64,000 nucleotides of DNA from Corynebacterium uropygiale (lineage in GTDB: Bacteria > Actinomycetota > Actinomycetes > Mycobacteriales > Mycobacteriaceae): the NCBI RefSeq assembly GCF_021568315.1, contig NZ_JAKGSI010000004.1, forward strand, positions 248,001 to 312,000. The letters run 5' to 3'. A model generated the notes under the pieces. That model was not told the DNA's origin. It saw only the letters and a list, made by a program, of their open reading frames with translations, and made no database searches. The position numbers and the translations under genes were made by a program. Below, one piece after another: positions 16,373 through 24,892 of this stretch (positions are counted from its first letter, which is position 1; the number at the start of each line of letters is the position of its first letter).

Positions 16373-19201
16373 ATGCCTACGACAACGGCACTGGGGCTCA
16401 TCGGGGTATTTCTTTCTCTGCCCGCGTGGGCGGTGTTCCTCCGCGGGGTGGTGCGGGTGTACCGCCACGTGTCCGCGGGGCAGGATCTCCCCGGACGCGC
16501 GAAGCACCCCGGCCACCGGCTGTGGCGGATGCTGCGCGAGGTGTTCGGCCACGCCACGATGCTCAATAAACCGTGGGTGGGGGCCGCACACTGGCTAGTG
16601 ATGCTGGGCTTCCTCTTCGGCTCCCTCGTGTGGTTCGAGGGGTACATCCAAAGTTTCCATCCCGCGGGCGGGTGGCCGCTGCTCCACGACTGGGCGGTGT
16701 ACCGCTTTGTGGAGGAGGTGCTGGCGATCGGGACGGTCGTGGGCATCGTGTTCCTCATCGGGGTGCGGCTGTCGTTGGGGCACCGGCGGCGGGAGTCGCG
16801 GTTCTTTGGGTCGCAGGCGGGGGCGGCGCGCCTCATTGAGGTGATCGTCCTCGTCGAGGGGCTCGGCATGCTTGCTGTAAAAAGTGCAGCCCTTGCTTCT
16901 TTTCCAGCATCGGACATCCACCCGATCGCGGATTTCCTCTCCCGGCACATCGCCGCCCTGCTGCCGTCGAGCCCTGTCCTGGTCTCGGTGTTCGCGCTCG
17001 TGAAGCTGCTGATGGGCATGCTTTTCCTCGTCACGGTGGGCCTGAATCTCACGTGGGGTGTCGCGTGGCACCGCTTCCTCGCGTTCTTCACGATCTTCTT
17101 CCGCCGCCACCCCGACGGCCGCAAGACCCTAGGCGGCCTCAACCCGATGGTCTCCCGCGGCAAGGAGCTGACGGTCGACTCCATCACGGAGGAGGACGTG
17201 CCGGGCGTGGGGCGCCTCGGCGACGCCAGCTGGAAGATGCTTCTCGACGCCTCCACGTGCACGGAGTGCGGGCGCTGCCAGGAGCTCTGCCCGGCGTGGA
17301 ACACGGGCAAGCCGCTGAGCCCGAAGCTGCTCATGACGGACATCCGCAACGCGTCGTTCCTGCTGAACCCGGAGGACGAGCTGGGCATCGACCCGGATGT
17401 GCTGTGGAGCTGCACCAACTGCGGCGCGTGCGTGGACCAGTGCCCGGTGGACATTGAGCACATCGATCACGTCGCGGACCTGCGGCGCTTCAGCGTCCTC
17501 CAAGAGGCCGAGTTCCCCAGCGAGCTCGGCGACATGTTCCGCAACCTCGAGACCAAATCCAACCCGTGGGGGCGGAACAACCGGGAGCGCCGCTCGTGGA
17601 TCGACGAGGCCCGGCGCGACGGCCTCGAGGTGCCCATCTTCGGCGAGGATGTGACCGACTTCTCCGACACGGAGTTCCTCTTCTGGGTCGGCTGCGCGGG
17701 CGCGTTCGACGAAGCCGGCCGGCGCACCACGCGCGCGGTCGTCGAGCTCTTGCACACCGCGGGCGTGAAGTTCGCGGTCCTGGCGTCGGGAGAAAGCTGC
17801 ACGGGCGACCCGGCGCGGCGCGCGGGCAACGAGATCCTCTTCCAAATGCTCGCGGACGAGGCCATCACCACCCTCAACGGCGTGTTCGAGGGCGTGCCGG
17901 AGCACCAGCGGACGATCATCACGACGTGCCCGCACTGCCTCAACACCCTCATGAACGAGTACCCCGACTTCGGCGGGCACTACCACGTCCTGCACCACAC
18001 GCAGCTGCTCAACCGCCTCGTGCGCGATGGGCGGCTCACCCCCGTGCCGCGCGGGCCGGAGAACCGCCGGCCGATCACCTACCACGACCCGTGCTTCCTC
18101 GGCCGGCACAACAAAATCTTCGACCCGCCGCGAGAGCTCCTCGGCGTGACGGGACTCGAGCTGCGCGAAATGGACCGCACCCGCAACGAAGCCTTCTGCT
18201 GCGGCGCGGGCGGGGCCCGCATGTTCATGGAGGAGAAGATCGGGACGCGCATCAACGAATTCCGCACCGAGCAGGCCCTCGCCACGGGCGCGGAGGAGAT
18301 CGCGGTGGGCTGCCCCTTCTGCAACGTCATGATGACCAACGGCGCACATGGCCGCGCCCCCGTCCGCGACGTCGCCCTCATGCTGCGCGACGCCATCAGT
18401 GACGACGACGGCAACCTCCCGCACCCCCACGAACCCTCCTTCCTCGAGCCGCCGGTCCGCCGGGAGCTGCCCCTGCACCCCGCCCCCGCGCGCGGGGAGC
18501 GCGGGGGCCGTGGGGGCCGTGGGGCACAGCACCACGCGCCGGCGCAGACGCCGAGCGGAGCACCAGCACCAGGAGGAGCGGTACCCCCTGGGGCGGCGAC
18601 CCCGCCTGCGCCGGGCGGGTCTGCGCCCACACCTCCGGGGGCGGCGACTCCCCCTGGGGCGGCCACTCCGCCTGGGGCAGCAACGCCCCCGGCTCCTGGA
18701 GCGCCCACTCTCCCTGGGGCAGCAACGCCTCCGGCCCCTGGTTCAGCGACCCCGCCTGCGCCGGGCGGCTCCGCCCCCATGCCTCCGGCCCCCGGCACGG
18801 CGGCACCTTCCGCGCCTGGAGCGCCGACGCCACCCGGATCGGCCACGCCCCCCGCACCCGGGTCTTCGGCACCCACGCCCCCAGGAGCAGCCACCCCTCC
18901 TGCCCCGGGTATAGCTACCCCACCCGCACCTGGAGCCTCTGTCCCCACGCCTCCGGGTTCAGCGACCCCTCCGGCCCCTGGTTCCTCCGCACCTATCCCT
19001 CCCGGAGGTGCCACCCCTCCGGGGGCAGCGACACCCCCTGCTCCTGGCGGTTCTGCACCCACCCCGCCTGCTCCCGGTACGGCAACTCCGCCCGCCCCAG
19101 GCACGGCAACGCCCCCCGCCCCCGGCACAGCAACCCCTCCAACCCCTCCAACCCCTCCTGCCCCTCCTGCCCCGCCCCCTTCTCCGCGCGCGGAGGACTA
19201 G
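16373..19201 (+). CDS. Membrane Fe-S oxidoreductase (HdrD/GlpC-like, Rv0338c-type) with Pro/Ala-rich tail
   Basis: A 942-residue redox protein. Residues 1-240 hold about six membrane helices. Two 4Fe-4S motifs follow, CTECGRCQELCP near 295 and CTNCGACVDQCP near 347, then two cysteine-rich CCG-type domains (TTCPHCLNTLMNEYP near 523, FCCGAGG near 608) as in heterodisulfide reductase subunits. It resembles the iron-sulfur reductase adjacent to aspC in mycobacteria, and the same neighbour gene follows here. The last ~225 residues are a degenerate repeat of PPGAATPPAPG units not expected in a catalytic domain. Electron donor and acceptor are unknown. Start ATG at 16373; GGAAGGG is about 13 nt upstream. 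Confidence 0.88.
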   Translation: MPTTTALGLIGVFLSLPAWAVFLRGVVRVYRHVSAGQDLPGRAKHPGHRLWRMLREVFGHATMLNKPWVGAAHWLVMLGFLFGSLVWFEGYIQSFHPAGGWPLLHDWAVYRFVEEVLAIGTVVGIVFLIGVRLSLGHRRRESRFFGSQAGAARLIEVIVLVEGLGMLAVKSAALASFPASDIHPIADFLSRHIAALLPSSPVLVSVFALVKLLMGMLFLVTVGLNLTWGVAWHRFLAFFTIFFRRHPDGRKTLGGLNPMVSRGKELTVDSITEEDVPGVGRLGDASWKMLLDASTCTECGRCQELCPAWNTGKPLSPKLLMTDIRNASFLLNPEDELGIDPDVLWSCTNCGACVDQCPVDIEHIDHVADLRRFSVLQEAEFPSELGDMFRNLETKSNPWGRNNRERRSWIDEARRDGLEVPIFGEDVTDFSDTEFLFWVGCAGAFDEAGRRTTRAVVELLHTAGVKFAVLASGESCTGDPARRAGNEILFQMLADEAITTLNGVFEGVPEHQRTIITTCPHCLNTLMNEYPDFGGHYHVLHHTQLLNRLVRDGRLTPVPRGPENRRPITYHDPCFLGRHNKIFDPPRELLGVTGLELREMDRTRNEAFCCGAGGARMFMEEKIGTRINEFRTEQALATGAEEIAVGCPFCNVMMTNGAHGRAPVRDVALMLRDAISDDDGNLPHPHEPSFLEPPVRRELPLHPAPARGERGGRGGRGAQHHAPAQTPSGAPAPGGAVPPGAATPPAPGGSAPTPPGAATPPGAATPPGAATPPAPGAPTLPGAATPPAPGSATPPAPGGSAPMPPAPGTAAPSAPGAPTPPGSATPPAPGSSAPTPPGAATPPAPGIATPPAPGASVPTPPGSATPPAPGSSAPIPPGGATPPGAATPPAPGGSAPTPPAPGTATPPAPGTATPPAPGTATPPTPPTPPAPPAPPPSPRAED
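18540..19170 (+). repeat. Degenerate tandem repeat encoding Pro/Ala/Gly/Thr tail
   Basis: Short units of about 12-18 nt (encoding ATPPGA and ATPPAPG) are repeated some thirty times at the 3' end of the Fe-S oxidoreductase gene. Units differ mainly at third positions, so the array is old or under selection at the protein level. No stops occur in the complementary frame either. Confidence 0.9.
19182..19195. repeat. Dispersed palindrome at the end of the Fe-S oxidoreductase gene
   Basis: CTCCGCGCGCGGAG, perfect 14-bp core, encoding the last residues (PSPRAED) just before the stop codon. Confidence 0.8.
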
Positions 19202-19220
19202 CCTTTTCAGCTCGTCCCAG

Positions 19221-19226
19221 TATGCT
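19221..19226 (+). promoter_or_regulatory. -10 element of a leaderless promoter (DUF1707 gene)
   Basis: TATGCT, 6 nt before the ATG at 19233, with no ribosome site between. Confidence 0.5.
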
Positions 19227-19232
19227 GGCACC

Positions 19233-19862
19233 ATGAGCGATTCTCCTTCTCCTCGTCAGCGCATTGGTGATGATGACCGTCAGGCGGCTTTCGACGCTCT
19301 GGGGGTGGCGTTCCGTGAGGGCCGTCTGGATGTGGTGGAGTATGACCAGCGGTGTCGGGAGATTGTGGAGTCGGTGTATGAGGAGGATTTGGCGGAGGTC
19401 TTCATTGATATCCCGCGTCGGGTAGAGAAGAGCCCCGGCTCGCCCGGCTCGCCCGCCTCGCCCGGCTCTCCCGCCTCGGTCTCTTCTTCGCGCGCGCCGG
19501 AGCGGGTGTATACGGAGTCGGAGGTGCAGCGCGCGCATGTGTCGGGGGCGCGGAAGCGTTTTGGCACGATGTGTCTCATTTCGCTCGCCTCGGTGTTGCT
19601 GGTGCTTCTGTCGGAAGAGCCGCTGTTTTTGGCGGCCATCCCGGCGGCGCTGGTGGGCTTGTATGTGTTGCGGTGGGGGCCACAGAGTTGGAATGTGATG
19701 TCGGCGCGGGAGGTGGAGCGTCGGGAGCGTCGGGAGTTGAAGGCGGCGGAGCGACGGCAGGCGTTGGAGCGTCGGGTGGCGCGTCGTGAGGTGCGGGCGG
19801 AGATTACGGACTCGGCGATGCGCTGGGCGAGCGGGGCGTTGAATCGGAAGAATCAACCGTAG
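19233..19862 (+). CDS. DUF1707 membrane protein
   Basis: A 209-residue protein. Residues 12-60 form the DUF1707 (SHOCT-like) domain: DRQAAFDALGVAFREGRLD and YDQRCREIVESVYEEDLAEV. A PGSPGSPASPGS linker (about 70-85) precedes two hydrophobic helices (about 110-150) and a basic, coiled C-terminus rich in Arg and Glu. A TATGCT box ends 6 nt before the ATG, so the mRNA is probably leaderless. Codon use is noticeably richer in T- and G-ending codons than in neighbours. The function of DUF1707 proteins is not established. Confidence 0.8.
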   Translation: MSDSPSPRQRIGDDDRQAAFDALGVAFREGRLDVVEYDQRCREIVESVYEEDLAEVFIDIPRRVEKSPGSPGSPASPGSPASVSSSRAPERVYTESEVQRAHVSGARKRFGTMCLISLASVLLVLLSEEPLFLAAIPAALVGLYVLRWGPQSWNVMSAREVERRERRELKAAERRQALERRVARREVRAEITDSAMRWASGALNRKNQP

Positions 19863-19922
19863 GCTGCGGTTGATGGCTGTTTCTGCGGGACTCGGCGGGG
19901 CGTCTGTGGCACACTGAGCACC

Positions 19923-21158
19923 GTGAGTGACAAAATTCCGCCCCGCATTCTGGACCAGTCCGACAAGATGAAGGACGTGCTCTACGAGATTCGTGGGCCC
20001 GTGGCCGCCGAGGCCGAGGCCATGGAGCGCGATGGCCATCGGATCCTCAAGCTGAACACCGGCAACCCCGCGATTTTCGGTTTCGACGCGCCCGACGTCA
20101 TCATGCGCGACATGATTGCCGCGCTGCCGTCCTCGCAGGGGTACTCGACGTCGAAGGGGATCATCTCGGCGCGGCGGGCCATCGTCACGCGCTATGAGCT
20201 CATCGATGACTTCCCGCGCTTCGACGTCGACGATGTTTTCCTCGGCAACGGCGTTTCCGAGCTCATCACGATGACCACCCAGGCGCTGCTCAACAACGGC
20301 GACGAGGTGCTCATCCCCTACCCGGACTACCCGCTGTGGACGGCCGCGACCTCGCTGGCCGGCGGCACCCCGGTGCACTACCGCTGCGACGAGGAGAACG
20401 AGTGGAACCCGGACATCGAGGACATCCGCTCGAAGATCACGCAGCGCACCAAGGCGATCGTCATCATCAACCCCAACAACCCGACGGGCGCCGTCTACTC
20501 GCGTGAGGTGCTGCAGCAGATCGTCGACATCGCCCGCGAGTTCCAGCTGCTCATCCTCGCCGACGAAATCTACGACCGCATCCTCTACGACGGCGCGCAG
20601 CACATCAGCATCGCGGAGCTGGCCCCGGACCTCCTGTGCATCACGTACAACGGCCTGTCGAAGGCCTACCGCGTGGCCGGGTACCGCGCCGGCTGGATGG
20701 TGGTGACCGGCCCGAAGACGCACGCCCGCGGCTTCATCGAGGGCCTCGAGCTGCTCGCCGGCACGCGCCTGTGCCCGAACGTGCCGGGCCAGCACGCCAT
20801 CCAGGTGGCGCTCGGGGGCCGGCAGTCGATCTACGAGCTCACCGCGTCGACGGGGCGCCTCCACCAGCAGCGCGACATCGCCTACGAGAAGCTCAACGCC
20901 ATCCCCGGCGTGAGCTGCGTGAAGCCGCGCGGCGCCCTCTACGCGTTCCCGCGCCTCGACCCCAACGTCCATGAGATTCACGACGACGGCCAGTTCATGC
21001 TCGACCTCCTGCGCGCGGAGAAGATCCTCCTCGTGCAGGGCACGGGCTTCAATTGGCCGGAGCCGGACCACTTCCGGGTGGTGACCCTCCCGTGGCCGTC
21101 CGTCCTGGCGGAGGCCCTGGACCGCCTGGGCAACTTCCTCGCGAGCTACAAGCAGTAA
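19923..21158 (+). CDS. alaT: Alanine/aspartate aminotransferase (AlaT/AspC type)
   Basis: PLP-dependent class I aminotransferase, 411 residues. It has GNPAIFGFDAP near the N-terminus, NPNNPTGAVYS, DEIYDRILYDG and the PLP-binding Lys in YNGLSKAYRVAGYRAGWM near residue 245. This matches the corynebacterial enzyme that makes alanine from pyruvate and glutamate and the mycobacterial gene annotated aspC next to the Fe-S oxidoreductase. Start GTG at 19923; there is no clear ribosome site, so leaderless start is possible. The YibE/F gene begins within the stop codon. Confidence 0.9.
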   Translation: MSDKIPPRILDQSDKMKDVLYEIRGPVAAEAEAMERDGHRILKLNTGNPAIFGFDAPDVIMRDMIAALPSSQGYSTSKGIISARRAIVTRYELIDDFPRFDVDDVFLGNGVSELITMTTQALLNNGDEVLIPYPDYPLWTAATSLAGGTPVHYRCDEENEWNPDIEDIRSKITQRTKAIVIINPNNPTGAVYSREVLQQIVDIAREFQLLILADEIYDRILYDGAQHISIAELAPDLLCITYNGLSKAYRVAGYRAGWMVVTGPKTHARGFIEGLELLAGTRLCPNVPGQHAIQVALGGRQSIYELTASTGRLHQQRDIAYEKLNAIPGVSCVKPRGALYAFPRLDPNVHEIHDDGQFMLDLLRAEKILLVQGTGFNWPEPDHFRVVTLPWPSVLAEALDRLGNFLASYKQ

Positions 21159-22408
21159 TGGGCAAGCATCACAGCGCAGCACCAGCTCAACGCCATTGGC
21201 CCCGCCTCCTCCTCACCGGGTTCCTCATCATCGTGGGGGTCCTGACGATCATCGGGGTGGCGCGGGAATGGCCGTCGTCGGACCCCGTCAACGTGGCCCC
21301 CGAATTCACCCGCACCTTCAGCCTCAACCAGGAGCAGGTGCGCGGCCACGTTGACCTCGTCGAGGACGGCACGTGCTCCTCCCCCTCCGTGGGGCAGGCA
21401 TTCGACGACGGCCCCGTCGACCCCCTCGAGACGGGCGGCGACACCTGTCAGCGGGCGATCGTCGCCATCGAGGAGGGCCCCGACGCCGGCAAACACACCC
21501 TGCTCATCAGCAGCGGCATGCCCGGGGACCCCGAGTTCCACGAGGGCAGCGACATCATGATGAGCACCTCGGGCGGCAGCTACGCGTTCAGCGACGACCA
21601 CCGCAGCACCTCCCTCGCCGTGTGGCTCATCATCATCGCGGCGGCGATCATCGCGTTCGCCGCGTGGCGCGGCGTGCGGGCGCTGCTGGGCCTGGTTCTC
21701 ACGCTGGTGATCGTCGTCGTCTTCCTCCTGCCGGCTCTCTTGCGCGGGGGGAACGGCCTGTCGCTCGCGCTGGTGGGCGGCTCGCTCATCCTCTACGCGG
21801 TGCTGTTCCTCGTGCACGGGGTGAGCTGGAAGACGGCGTCAGCGCTGGGCGGGACGCTCGTGGCGCTGGGGCTGTCCGGGCTGCTCGCGCACTGGATGAT
21901 CCACTCGACGGCCGTGCGCGGCCTCGGCTCCGAGGACAACCTCAAGATCCTCCTCTATCTTCCCGACGTCTCCGTGCGCGGGCTCATGCTCTGCGGCTTC
22001 ATCATCGGCGCGCTCGGCGTACTCAACGACGTCACCATCGCACAGTCCTCCACCGTGAACGAGCTCGCAGCCCTGAACCCGGACAGCGGGCCGCTGAGGC
22101 TCTTCGTCGGCGCGATGCGTGTCGGCCGCGACCACATCGCGTCCATGATCTACACCCTCGTCCTCTCCTACACGGGCGCCACCCTCCCCCTCCTGCTGCT
22201 CATCCGGCTCTCCGACCGACCCCTCGGCCAGATCCTCAGCAGCGACATCGTCGCCACCGAGATCCTCCGCTCCGGGATCGGCGCCCTCGCGCTCACCCTC
22301 GCGGTGCCCCTCACGACGGCCATCGCCGCGCTCACCGTCCCAGCGCACGCACCTGCCAGCCCTCGCGCCGCCACTCCTCCGCGCACAGAACGTTCCGCGC
22401 GTCAATGA
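21158..22408 (+). CDS. YibE/F family membrane protein
   Basis: A 416-residue protein. A signal-anchor helix (about 12-33) is followed by an extracytoplasmic domain containing Cys residues (GTCSSPSVG, GDTCQRA), and then about seven membrane helices with the family segments GVLNDVTIAQSSTVNEL and VGRDHIASMIYTLVLSYTGA. Start ATG shares a base with the alaT stop (TAATG), so the two are coupled. Function of YibE/F proteins is not well defined. The 3' end overlaps the convergent ugd gene by 77 bp. Confidence 0.87.
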   Translation: MGKHHSAAPAQRHWPRLLLTGFLIIVGVLTIIGVAREWPSSDPVNVAPEFTRTFSLNQEQVRGHVDLVEDGTCSSPSVGQAFDDGPVDPLETGGDTCQRAIVAIEEGPDAGKHTLLISSGMPGDPEFHEGSDIMMSTSGGSYAFSDDHRSTSLAVWLIIIAAAIIAFAAWRGVRALLGLVLTLVIVVVFLLPALLRGGNGLSLALVGGSLILYAVLFLVHGVSWKTASALGGTLVALGLSGLLAHWMIHSTAVRGLGSEDNLKILLYLPDVSVRGLMLCGFIIGALGVLNDVTIAQSSTVNELAALNPDSGPLRLFVGAMRVGRDHIASMIYTLVLSYTGATLPLLLLIRLSDRPLGQILSSDIVATEILRSGIGALALTLAVPLTTAIAALTVPAHAPASPRAATPPRTERSARQ

Positions 22409-23615
22409 TCCGCCGCGCCGCGGTGAGCCGGCCGGTGAGCCGCGGGTCGAGCGTGCGGAAGCACTCCCACTCCGTCGCGAGGATGAGCAACTCCGCCCCC
22501 TCGAGCGCCCCCTCCAGCGAGGGGGCGGTGCCGACGCGCACCTCGGGGTCGTACACCGTCACCCGCGCCCCGCGCGCGCGGAGAGCCTCCGCGACCGCGA
22601 GCGCCGGCGAGTCACGCGTGTCATCCGAGTGCGGCTTGAACGCGGCCCCGAGAACCGTCACCCGACGCCCCTCAACGCCTCCCAGCATCTCCTCCGCGAG
22701 GCTCACCGCGCGCAGGCGGCGGCGCTGATTGATGGCGTCCACCTCGGAGAGGAACGCGAGGCTCTCCGGCACCCCGAGCTCCTCCGCGCGCGCGATGAAC
22801 GCGCGGATGTCCTTCGGCAGGCAGCCGCCCCCGAAGCCGAGGCCCGCGTGGAGGAAGCGCGGGCCGATGCGGGAGTCCAGGCCGAGCGCCCGGGAGAGGT
22901 GGGAGATGTCCGCGCCGGCGGCCTCGCATACTTCTGCCATCGCGTTGATGAAGGAGATCTTCGTCGCGAGGAACGCGTTGGCCGCGGACTTCACGAGCTC
23001 CGCGGAAGCAAGGTCCATGCGCAGCAGCGGCGCCCCCGCCCCGATGGGCTCCGCGTACACCGAGGAAAGCGTGCGCGCGGCGGCGTCGGAGTTCACGCCG
23101 ATCACGATCCGATCCGGCGCCAGCGTGTCCTCCACCCCGTGGCCCTCGCGGAGGAACTCGGGGTTCCACGCGATCTCCACGTCCACGCCCTCGGGCGCGC
23201 GCTCGCGCGCGCGGAGAGCCAACTCGGCCGCCGTGCCGACGGGCACCGTCGACTTGCCGACCACGAGGTGCTCCCCCGGCGGCAGGGCGGGGATGAGGGA
23301 GTCCACGGCGGCGTGGACTTGGGAGAGGTCCGCGGCGGGGCTCTCCGCGCGCTGGGGGGTGCCGACCGTCAGGAAGTGGACGGTGGCGTGGCGGGCGGCC
23401 TCCGCGGGGGAGGTGCTGAAGGTGAGGCGGTGGGCGTCGAGCCCTTGAGTGAGGAGAGGGCCGACGCCCGGCTCGTGGAAGGGGAGCGTGCCGCGGGAGA
23501 GGGCCTCCACGCGGGCGGGGTCGATGTCGATGCCGATGACCTCGTGGCCGAGGGAGGCCATGCACACCGCGTGCGTGACCCCCAGGTAGCCCAAACCAAT
23601 GACAGATAACCTCAT
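22332..23615 (-). CDS. ugd: UDP-glucose 6-dehydrogenase
   Basis: Makes UDP-glucuronate from UDP-glucose with two NAD reductions, for cell-envelope sugars. The 427-residue protein has the Rossmann GLGYLGVTHA, the WNPEFLREG segment, the catalytic Cys in GGGCLPKD near residue 266 and the C-terminal binding domain (GAAFKPHSDDTRDSP). Gene order ugd-dcd matches mycobacteria. Two copies of the dispersed palindrome lie in frame (ALRARGA near 22570 and LALRARER near 23204). Confidence 0.93.
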   Translation of the reverse strand: MRLSVIGLGYLGVTHAVCMASLGHEVIGIDIDPARVEALSRGTLPFHEPGVGPLLTQGLDAHRLTFSTSPAEAARHATVHFLTVGTPQRAESPAADLSQVHAAVDSLIPALPPGEHLVVGKSTVPVGTAAELALRARERAPEGVDVEIAWNPEFLREGHGVEDTLAPDRIVIGVNSDAAARTLSSVYAEPIGAGAPLLRMDLASAELVKSAANAFLATKISFINAMAEVCEAAGADISHLSRALGLDSRIGPRFLHAGLGFGGGCLPKDIRAFIARAEELGVPESLAFLSEVDAINQRRRLRAVSLAEEMLGGVEGRRVTVLGAAFKPHSDDTRDSPALAVAEALRARGARVTVYDPEVRVGTAPSLEGALEGAELLILATEWECFRTLDPRLTGRLTAARRIIDARNVLCAEEWRREGWQVRALGR

Positions 23616-23661
23616 GGGGCCATTCCTATCGGGCGGAGGAGGCGGGCGGGTAACGCGGCGG

Positions 23662-24228
23662 TTAATCCCGGAAGTTCAGGTACGCGCGGGAGGGGGTGGG
23701 GCCGCGCTGCCCCTGGTACTTGGAGCCAAGCTGGCCGGAACCGTAGGGGGTTTCCGCGGGGGAGGACATGGCGAAGAGGGCCAGCTGGCCGACCTTCATG
23801 CCCGGCCACAGCACGATGGGCAGGTTGGCCGTGTTGGAGAGCTCGAGGGTGATGTGCCCGGAGAAGCCCGGGTCGATGAAGCCGGCCGTCGAGTGCGTGA
23901 GCAGGCCGAGGCGCCCCAGCGAGGACTTGCCCTCCAGGCGGCCGGCGAGGTGCGCCGGCAGGGTGAAGCGCTCGAGCGTCGCCGCGAGGACGAACTCCCC
24001 CGGGTGGAGGACGAAGCTGTCGCCTTCCTCGACCTCCACGAGGCTCGTGAGGTCCTCCTGCGGGAGCTTCGGATCAATGTGCGTGTACCGCGAGTTGTTG
24101 AAGACGCGGAAAAGCCGATCCATGCGGACGTCGACGCTCGACGGCTGGATCAACGCGGGATCGAAAGGATCAATGCCGAGGTCGCCGGTGTCGATGGCGG
24201 CGCGGATATCACGATCAGAAAGAAGCAC
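23662..24228 (-). CDS. dcd: dCTP deaminase (probably dUMP-forming)
   Basis: Deaminates dCTP for dTMP synthesis. The 188-residue protein has [20 protein letters not shown] and [12 protein letters not shown], the core of the Dcd/dUTPase fold, with the catalytic Glu in TLELSN. Mycobacterial relatives are bifunctional dCTP deaminase-dUTPases; the same is likely here. Start is GTG at 24228. A TAGACT hexamer on the minus strand ends 6 nt before it, suggesting a leaderless message. Confidence 0.95.
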   Translation of the reverse strand: MLLSDRDIRAAIDTGDLGIDPFDPALIQPSSVDVRMDRLFRVFNNSRYTHIDPKLPQEDLTSLVEVEEGDSFVLHPGEFVLAATLERFTLPAHLAGRLEGKSSLGRLGLLTHSTAGFIDPGFSGHITLELSNTANLPIVLWPGMKVGQLALFAMSSPAETPYGSGQLGSKYQGQRGPTPSRAYLNFRD

Positions 24229-24252
24229 GCCCCCAGTCTACGGCGTGGCGAT

Positions 24253-24281
24253 TTGGCCCCACACCCAGCCCGCGGTACTAT
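24253..24281 (+). promoter_or_regulatory. Promoter of tRNA-Gly
   Basis: TTGGCC, 17 nt, TACTAT: a good vegetative promoter 57 nt before the mature tRNA. The leader between them contains a dispersed palindrome copy. Confidence 0.6.
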
Positions 24282-24304
24282 ACCCCTCAGTGTCTCGACG
24301 CCCA

Positions 24305-24320
24305 CCGCGCGCGCGGAGAG
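24305..24320. repeat. Dispersed palindrome in the tRNA-Gly leader
   Basis: CCGCGCGCGCGGAGAG. An intergenic copy between the tRNA promoter and the mature 5' end. Confidence 0.7.
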
Positions 24321-24337
24321 CCCACGCGACACACAGT

Positions 24338-24411
24338 GCCGATGTAGTTCAATGGCAGAACATCAGCTTCCCAAGCTGAATACGCGGGTTCGATTCCCGT
24401 CATCGGCTCCA
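24338..24411 (+). tRNA. tRNA-Gly (anticodon CCC)
   Basis: A 74-nt cloverleaf with encoded CCA. The acceptor stem pairs GCCGATG with CATCGGC, the anticodon stem TCAGC/GCTGA encloses the loop TTCCCAA (anticodon CCC, reading GGG), and the T loop is TTCGATT. It lies between dcd and a DCC-family gene. Confidence 0.95.
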
Positions 24412-24418
24412 CGAGGAG

Positions 24419-24457
24419 AACGCCCACTCGGATACGCGGTATCTGGGTGGGCGTTTT
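24419..24457 (+). terminator. Terminator after tRNA-Gly
   Basis: AACGCCCAC pairs with GTGGGCGTT, with an inner GATAC/GTATC stem, followed by TT. It starts 8 nt after the tRNA CCA end. Confidence 0.85.
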
Positions 24458-24532
24458 CGCGTGCGAGGGGCGGGCGGCGGGCGCTGCTCTTGCTATCCTC
24501 ACCCCAACGACAACCCCACACCGGAGAACCCG

Positions 24533-24892
24533 ATGCCTGACTCCACTCCCCTCTTCGTCTACGACCAGGATTGCGCGTTCTGCCAGCGATTCGTCGACGC
24601 CGTGCGCCCCCACTGCGCGGGCGCGGTGGACTTTGTTGGCTCCCGCGACTACGAGGGGGCCGGCGCGGAGTGGACCGGGGCGTCGTCGGTTCTGGTCTTC
24701 CGCACTCCTCCGCGCGTGTGCGTGGAATCGGAGGGAATCGGCGAGCTTCTTCGACTCAGCGACTCCCGAGCGCTGCGCCTCCTCGGGCGCCTCATTCTCT
24801 CGCCTGGCTGCGCACGGGTCTCCCGAGTGGTGTACCGCTGGGTCGCGGGGCATCGCAGCTGTTCCCCGGAGGGGTGCGCGTATTCGCCCTAG
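24533..24892 (+). CDS. DCC family (DUF393) thiol-disulfide oxidoreductase-like protein
   Basis: A 119-residue protein beginning MPDSTPLFVYDQDCAFCQRF. The DxxCxxC near residue 12-16 is the DCC signature, related to thioredoxin-like proteins. The C-terminal part has GRLILSPGCARV and VYRWVAGHR, typical of the family. ATG at 24533 follows CGGAGAA. The function is unknown beyond a probable redox role. Its stop overlaps the convergent DJ-1/PfpI gene by three bases. Confidence 0.85.
   Translation: MPDSTPLFVYDQDCAFCQRFVDAVRPHCAGAVDFVGSRDYEGAGAEWTGASSVLVFRTPPRVCVESEGIGELLRLSDSRALRLLGRLILSPGCARVSRVVYRWVAGHRSCSPEGCAYSP

Noticed and set aside
18079..19128. Minus-strand frame encoding Gly-Ala-Gly-Val repeats opposite the oxidoreductase tail
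   Set aside because: Simply the complement of the Pro/Ala repeat. Collagen-like text arises from the repeat, and no start signals are present.
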